Positions 58,932 through 64,000 of a stretch of DNA of 64,000 nucleotides are shown one piece after another. The stretch's first letter is position 1. Each line of letters starts with the position of its first letter. A program made the position numbers and the translations under genes. The stretch comes from Triplophysa rosa (lineage: Eukaryota; Chordata; Actinopteri; Cypriniformes; Nemacheilidae), in the NCBI RefSeq assembly GCF_024868665.1, contig NC_079898.1, forward strand, positions 13,805,406-13,869,405. The letters are read 5' to 3'. The notes beneath the pieces were generated by a model that made no database searches, was not told where the DNA came from, and saw only the letters and a program-made list of their open reading frames with translations.

Positions 58932-59151
58932 TATTAAAACAAAACCTTGAGAAATATATATCAAACGTTTTAATTGACTTTCACAAAATGTTTTTTTGAA
59001 ACACGTTTTGTGAAAGTCGATTAAAACTTTTTATATTTTTGGAGCTTTGGTGTGCCGACTTTGTATATGTTTTCATGTGATTCGTTTTTGGTCAAGCACC
59101 CAAGTTGATGTGCGTTCTTTTGCTGTGTTTTGCTATTAAAACAAAACCTTG
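58932..59151. repeat. 18-bp direct repeats flanking a hairpin segment
   Basis: 'tattaaaacaaaaccttg' occurs exactly at 58932-58949 and 59134-59151. Between them, 58968-58990 pairs with 59004-59026 (23 bp, two mismatches, 13-nt loop). It is either an insertion with an unusually long target duplication or a local duplication. Family unknown. Confidence 0.6.
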
Positions 59152-61440
59152 TAATAGGCAGCACTCAAAATCTATCTAATCTATGTATTGTTTTCACTTT
59201 GCATTTACTGTAACATCCAACCAAAATGCATCCTTTGTTGTTGGATGAAAACATTCTGGATGTTAGCGGCATTGAGTTGCTTCATGGATGAGGAATGATA
59301 ATGACTCTAAAACTGATTCTATCGCCATGGCAATCTCATAGCCGCCCACTTGTGTGAAAGCTCACGCTCACATATGCATCCAAAACTCATCCAAGCGTTG
59401 ACTCTGATGTTGTTGGTGTAAGTAAATGGGGTTCAGTTGGTCGTTGATAGCCTAAGGCTAGTAGAGGGTGGAGAGTTTATGGTCTCGTGGGTTCATTTAC
59501 ATCTTTCTTTTTGGATCACTAGTGCTGAAATATATTTAGTTTTGTTCTAAAGGTTCTACGGCTGACGCTCTCTCTCTCTTTCTCACCTCCGTCATTGGGG
59601 TAGAGCAATAACATTGAAGCAACAATGAACAGCCATTCAATGGAGACTCGCTGAGCTCAAAGATAAGATTAGATTCTTTCACAACTGCCGCATAGATCCA
59701 ACTTAACCTCCAAGGAATGTGGACATCTCTCCATCAGTACCGACAGTTATTTTATATTTTCTGTTATAGATTTAAAGCTATAATTCATGTCTCATGGTGC
59801 ACTGAGAGATAACCTAGACAACGAGCTGTCTCAGCAAAGCTCACATATTCGCACACAGTACAGGCTTCTGCAAGAGATACTGTATAACTACTTTGATGCG
59901 TGCTGTTATGTCACACCATAAAAAACAGTCAGCAGTTGTCAGTGGCTGTAACTCTTTGTACTTTATCTAATGTTGTGTTCTGAAATTGTCCACATAGCTG
60001 TTCTGCAGCTCATCCATGGAAAACAGAACCCATTCAGTTTCACTGAAAATGTCAAAATAGACGTAACCTCAACACTGATGTAAGCCGTCCTCCTCCTTCA
60101 CCCGTAACAGGGAACAGCACATGTTTTACAGGGCCTTTTAGTAGGAGCTCAGGGAGTTTGCTGCCATCTGGCTGAGGAAACTCTCCATTCTACAGCATAT
60201 CACTGGGGAGTGACAGCCGAGAAAAACACATCCACTATATGCAGACATCAGAGCATAGAGATGTTCTCTATTCTCTACTCTCTCCTGCTTTGTATTTTGC
60301 CGATACAAAGCACCTTTAACGAATTTTCTTTCTTTGCATTTTTTTGTACTTTGACATAGTCTGTAAGGCATAAGGTCCAGTGTGTGATTGTAAATATCTG
60401 TGCCAGTCTTTGGCAGGTGTCTCTCAACAGCTCTTAATCAACACTGATAAGCTTCTTCTCATTTTCGACAATTTGGAAAAGAAGGAAAATGATGTTGTCT
60501 TTTAATATGCAGTGGCTCTGTTCCAAAACATAGTGAGCTGGCTACGTAAGCAGCATTTTCAGTGCACAAACACTGTTTTGAAAGGTATGCAGCACAATGA
60601 TGCTGCTTTCTAAAATACTTCTGTGACATTTCACATTTATTTCACAGATAAATCGTTTGATATGTTTATATCTTTATATGACCAATGCTTAACTTTCCAG
60701 TACTTTTTCCTTGTCTTTTTTCATGCAAACTTTTAATGAGCTGCTGAGCATTTGTGCTGACCAGGTGTTGCTGAAGATAATAACAGTAACATCAGCCCAC
60801 ACAGATATTACATTTTATATCTAGAATTATTGTTTTATTCTGTTATATTAAAGGAATACCTGTGCAAATACCATAGAATTTCTCTTGTTTTAGATCTAGG
60901 CATGATGAAATGCAGCTGCTTAGTGTGGTCTGAGCAGCTGCATGCTCACAAATAAATAAACCTTCCAATTACAACCAGAAGGGAATTACAGTCCCATGCC
61001 ATATGAGAACTGTTGTAAGTTCTACAAAAACTTTTTCTTTACTTCTTTAGCAAACCATCTGCTTTAAACTGATTTGAGGAACCTTTAATATAGAATCAAT
61101 AACTTTTTATTCTTCAAAGAAATATATAGCCAACTCAGAGACCGCCAACCCTACAGAGTAAATAATGGTATATTAAATGAACAGTATTGCCCAACCATGA
61201 TGCAAACAACATTTTTTAGGGTGATGCCACCAGTATAAGTCTTATGAGACACTGTTAAGGCCCACAGAATATTTGAGGGGCATTATTTATTGAAAGGCAT
61301 ACTCAGGTGAAACCTTTTTGTATATAAAAGGGCAAAATAGAATAGAATAGAAGTAAGTGGAATTCATCTTTTTTTGACAGTGGAGGTGTGTCTGTCTGCC
61401 GCCAGAAGAAAAATGAACAGGAAAAATCAGAGACAGACTG
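59152..61440. other. Long TE-poor intron block
   Basis: 60520-60610 contains 'ttccaaaacatagtgagctg', a likely fragment of a dispersed repeat. Otherwise nothing is recognised. An (AATAG)n run of three lies just upstream of the next microsatellite. Confidence 0.4.
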
Positions 61441-61462
61441 TGTGTGTGTGTGTGTGTGTGTG
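61441..61462 (+). repeat. (TG)n microsatellite, short
   Basis: Eleven TG units. Confidence 0.9.
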
Positions 61463-62007
61463 TAGCAGGGGATGTTAGAAGGTCATGGTCAAGGACATGT
61501 GTCTGTGGTTCAAGAACTCTGAAAGACAACATCCGAGCCAGATTTTATTTTTGATGAGATGTCGACTCCGTTACAAAGCTAACATCTTGAAAAGCTGTCC
61601 TCCTTGAGATAAAGCCATATTATCCTGATTGTGATTGGCAATCTTGTGACCCTTCAACCAAACCTCTTATCTGCTCTACCAGACCTAACTATTGTAGGTC
61701 ATGTTTGAAGGACAAATAATATTTTGTTCTTGGAACTATTAAACGCTGCAGTTTTGAATAAGCTCACATATGACCAAACATTTTATGTTACTACAGTTTC
61801 AATAAGTAGACCAATGTGCTGCAGATTACCTGTGGGGTATCTTAGTTTATTCAGAATATGTTACTATATTACTATATGTTGAACACTGGTCTTTTGAATA
61901 GTATTTCATATTTTAAAAAATCATGCTTTTACCGTGGTAAAATATCTATAATGACATTTCACCTCTGTGATGAATGTGAAGAATAACTTCTGCTCTGTTA
62001 ATATTGA
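61463..62007. other. Intronic, nothing recognised
   Basis: No repeat ends or exon seen. Confidence 0.5.
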
Positions 62008-62194
62008 CAGTTCACCCAAAAATGAAAATGATGTCATCATTTACTCACCCTCAGGTTGCTCCAGATCTGTATAAATAGTTTTTGTTCTGATGAGCAAAGA
62101 GAATGATATTTTGAAGAATGCTTGTAACCAAACGGTTCTAGGCCACCATTGACTACCATAGTAGGAAAAATGACAATGGTAGTCAAAAGTGCCT
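62008..62194. mobile_element. Family B MITE, left half, cut by an LTR element
   Basis: 'agttcacccaaaaatgaaaa', 'catcatttactcaccctcag' and 'ccatagtaggaaaaatgaca' match the left half up to the centre of symmetry. The LTR at 62195 then replaces the rest. Confidence 0.85.
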
Positions 62195-62638
62195 GTTACG
62201 ACCCATAGCTCAAGGGACGCAACAAATACGAGGGACACACGCAAACCAAGTATCAGGCTTGAAACAAAACTTTATTATTAACAGAAAAGACTGAAGTTAA
62301 ACATTAAGTTGCAAAGCAAAACAATATTCAAATAAAATCTACAGTATATCTGAAGCAGTCAGTAATGTCAGTGCGTACTGTTAGATGCATAGCTGAGAAT
62401 GTAATAAGATGCTGTGTATAAAATGTATTTGCAAAACGTCCACAACACAAAACAAAAGCCCGAACTTCAAATGAAGGTCCTTCCCAAAAGTAATGTCTCC
62501 CAAAATGACCCTTTCCAAAGCCTCATAGGGAACGTCTTTTAAGAGGAGATTGATGACCACACCAGGTGCACATCATTGACCGCTAATTGGAGCTGCTTCT
62601 CGCAAACAACTCCAAAACGAACAGCAGAGGTCGTCACA
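62195..62638 (-). mobile_element. Gypsy-type 3' LTR, minus strand, 444 bp
   Basis: On the minus strand it begins 'tgtgacgacctctgc' and ends 'gggtcgtaaca'. It contains 'attttatac' (TATA-like) and 'taataaagttttg', a polyadenylation-type signal. Just upstream on the minus strand is the purine-rich 'agatggaagatggttgg', a plausible polypurine tract. The 5' LTR lies beyond the window. Confidence 0.8.
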
Positions 62639-63840
62639 CCAACCATCTTCCATCTTCGTCGTCGGGGAGGGAAAGTTCTGCATGGCTTGCACCTTAGCCT
62701 GTACTGGGCGCACTTCACCGTTCCCCAACTTTACCCAAATAAGTTACCGTCGCCTTAGCGAATTCACATTTTTCAAGGTTCACAGTGAGCCGAGCATCAG
62801 ACAACCGTTGTAAAACTGCATGAAGGCATTTTANAATAAGTTACCGTCGCCTTAGCGAATTCACATTTTTCAAGGTTCACAGTGAGCCGAGCATCAGACA
62901 ACCGTTGTAAAACTGCATGAAGGCATTTTACATGAGAGTCCCAACTGTCACTGAAGACAACTAGATCATCCAAATAAACCGCACAGCCCTCAAGACCCTG
63001 CACGACGCGGTTCATTAGACGCTGAAAAGTCGCAGGGGCGTTTCGCAAACCAAAGCTAGATACTTGATATTCTTATCTCAACTTGATAAGAATATAACCC
63101 CGTTGGAGTAACAAAAGACTTGCGCTCTCTTAGTTAAAGGCACTTGCCAATAACCCTTCAGCAAATCAAGTTTGCTCACGAACCTAGCTGAACCAACTCG
63201 ATCCACACAATCCTCAATGAGAGGCAAAGGAAAACAATCAGGCTTAGTAAAGCTATTCACTTTCCTAAAATCCGTACAAAATCTAATGTTACCATCAGAT
63301 TTAGCAACTAAAAGACATGGAGAAGCCCAATCAGAAAATGCCGGTACAGCAATATTGTGATCTTGCATGTACTGTATTTCCTTCTCCATCAATTCTCGTT
63401 TCTCATATGGAACGCGATAAAAACATGTTTAATCGGTCTTCCGTCCCCCACATCAATATCGTGTTCGATCCAATCAGTACGAGACGGTGTATCACCGAAC
63501 AATTCTGGAAAATTATCCAGTAATCCACTCAACTCCTGACAACTCATAGGAGATAAATGACGGAGAGTGCTTTTTAAATTCCGCAACGACTCAGAATTCT
63601 TCAGACATCCACGGAGCACACCATCATTGGGAGAAATAATTTCCTCTTCCTCACCAACTGAAGTCATAGTACCCCCACCGACAGAAACTGCAAAAAGTGC
63701 TGGACATGAAAACATAGAATTGCCCACAACTTTAGTAACGGTTTCATAATAAGGTTTCAATACATTCACATTACATCGTTTAACGGACTTCCTTCGTGAC
63801 GGCATGATAACTTCAACATCACTCAATTTACGCTGTATAA
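62639..63840 (-). pseudogene. Ty3/Gypsy pol remnant: integrase-tail motif, then reverse transcriptase, broken
   Basis: The reverse transcriptase would copy the element's RNA into DNA. Minus-strand blocks in order: RRKSVKRC and NVNVLKPYY (63746-63772, like the C-terminal end of a Gypsy integrase); a linker with LSPMSCQELSGLLDNFPELF; WASPCLLVAKSDG; FCTDFRKVN; FVSKLDLLKGYWQVPL; RNAPATFQRLMN; and the catalytic YLDD at 62965-62976. Breaks include frame changes near 63390-63420, an inverted insertion near 63065-63098, a duplication around N at 62834 and a small deletion near 62730. RNase H is absent, since sequence just past the RT joins the polypurine tract. An integrase-type tail upstream of RT suggests a Gmr1-like order. 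The element is inactive. Confidence 0.88.
62738..62930. other. Exact 96-bp direct duplication around a single N (probable assembly error)
   Basis: 62738-62833 and 62835-62930 are identical, both starting 'aataagttaccgtcgcc' and ending 'gaaggcatttta', with N at 62834 between. A scaffold join of overlapping ends that was not merged explains this better than biology. It also breaks the RT frame. Confidence 0.9.
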
Positions 63841-64000
63841 CGTCTCGGTTACGTTTGTAACCTCGGTTCCCTGATGGAGGGAACGAGACGTTGTGTCGAA
63901 CCGACAGATGGGGTTCGTCCTTGAGAACCAATCGCTTCCGACTTCTCTAGAAAAGGCCAATGAAAATTGGCGAATGAAATTTGCATGCCGGACTCCGCCC
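63839..64000. mobile_element. Dispersed fish repeat inserted in the Gypsy element, cut by window end
   Basis: Nested small palindromes mark it: 'aacgtctcg' (63839-63847) against 'cgagacgtt' (63884-63892), 'ggttacgtttgtaacc', and 'gttccctgatggagggaac'. The sequence resembles a common teleost repeat containing 'aacgagacgtt'. It interrupts the integrase-like part of the Gypsy frame, so the open frame reaching 63931 is a chimera. Confidence 0.6.

Noticed and set aside
1..64000. CRISPR array, defence island, operon or phage genes
   Set aside because: Direct repeats here are microsatellites or transposon parts. There are no regularly spaced repeat-spacer units and no dense coding, and the sequence is clearly vertebrate intron.

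Overview
The window is vertebrate, and within vertebrates it looks like a teleost, most likely a cyprinid. The evidence is its repeats: palindromic MITEs of the 'GGGATAGTTCACCC' type, many short hAT, Harbinger and Tc1 derivatives, tRNA-headed SINEs, Gypsy LTR pieces, and CA/TG and CT microsatellites. There is no prokaryotic gene organisation, CRISPR array or operon.

The only host protein-coding sequence I can support is one 74-bp exon at 46733-46806 (+). It encodes the end of the EGF-like domain of neuregulin-3 (nrg3), with a canonical acceptor and donor. The window is therefore best read as two large nrg3 introns: about 46.7 kb upstream of the exon and 17.2 kb downstream. I did not find the neighbouring nrg3 exons (first half of the EGF domain, transmembrane exon).

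The introns are filled with mobile DNA. From left to right: a partial dispersed repeat and a SINE (1-357); a Harbinger-like MITE (3714-3995); a palindromic MITE (6389-6776); a Tc1-like MITE (7067-7313); a CACTA-like element (8480-9512); a cluster of hAT MITE, nearly intact DD36E Tc1/mariner and second hAT MITE (10349-12784); a MITE with CACTCTT-type ends (14627-14889); an isolated 33-bp-arm hairpin (15433-15505); more MITEs (21108-27589); a solo LTR (30540-31110); a hAT nested in a MITE (32618-33870); a decayed Tc1 (34416-34889); hAT elements at 41911-42120, 43459-44120 and 45129-45432; a SINE ending about 30 bp before the nrg3 exon; a 1.1-kb hAT with a BED-finger remnant starting 133 bp after it; a Gypsy 3' end fused to a LINE 3' end (49093-50590); further MITEs and a SINE; a 181-bp TG repeat; and at the right edge a broken Gypsy element inserted in a MITE and itself invaded by another repeat (62008-64000). 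Many boundaries are fixed by target-site duplications that I read directly.

TE-poor blocks lie between these (for example 27593-30391, 38091-40905, 50591-53199, 59152-61440). Conserved regulatory elements could sit there, but one sequence cannot show conservation. I see no new multi-gene system. The points most worth following up are the nrg3 exon squeezed between two mobile elements, the miRNA-like hairpin, the near-intact DD36E transposon, the Gypsy element with an integrase-type motif upstream of RT, and a probable assembly duplication around the N at 62834.
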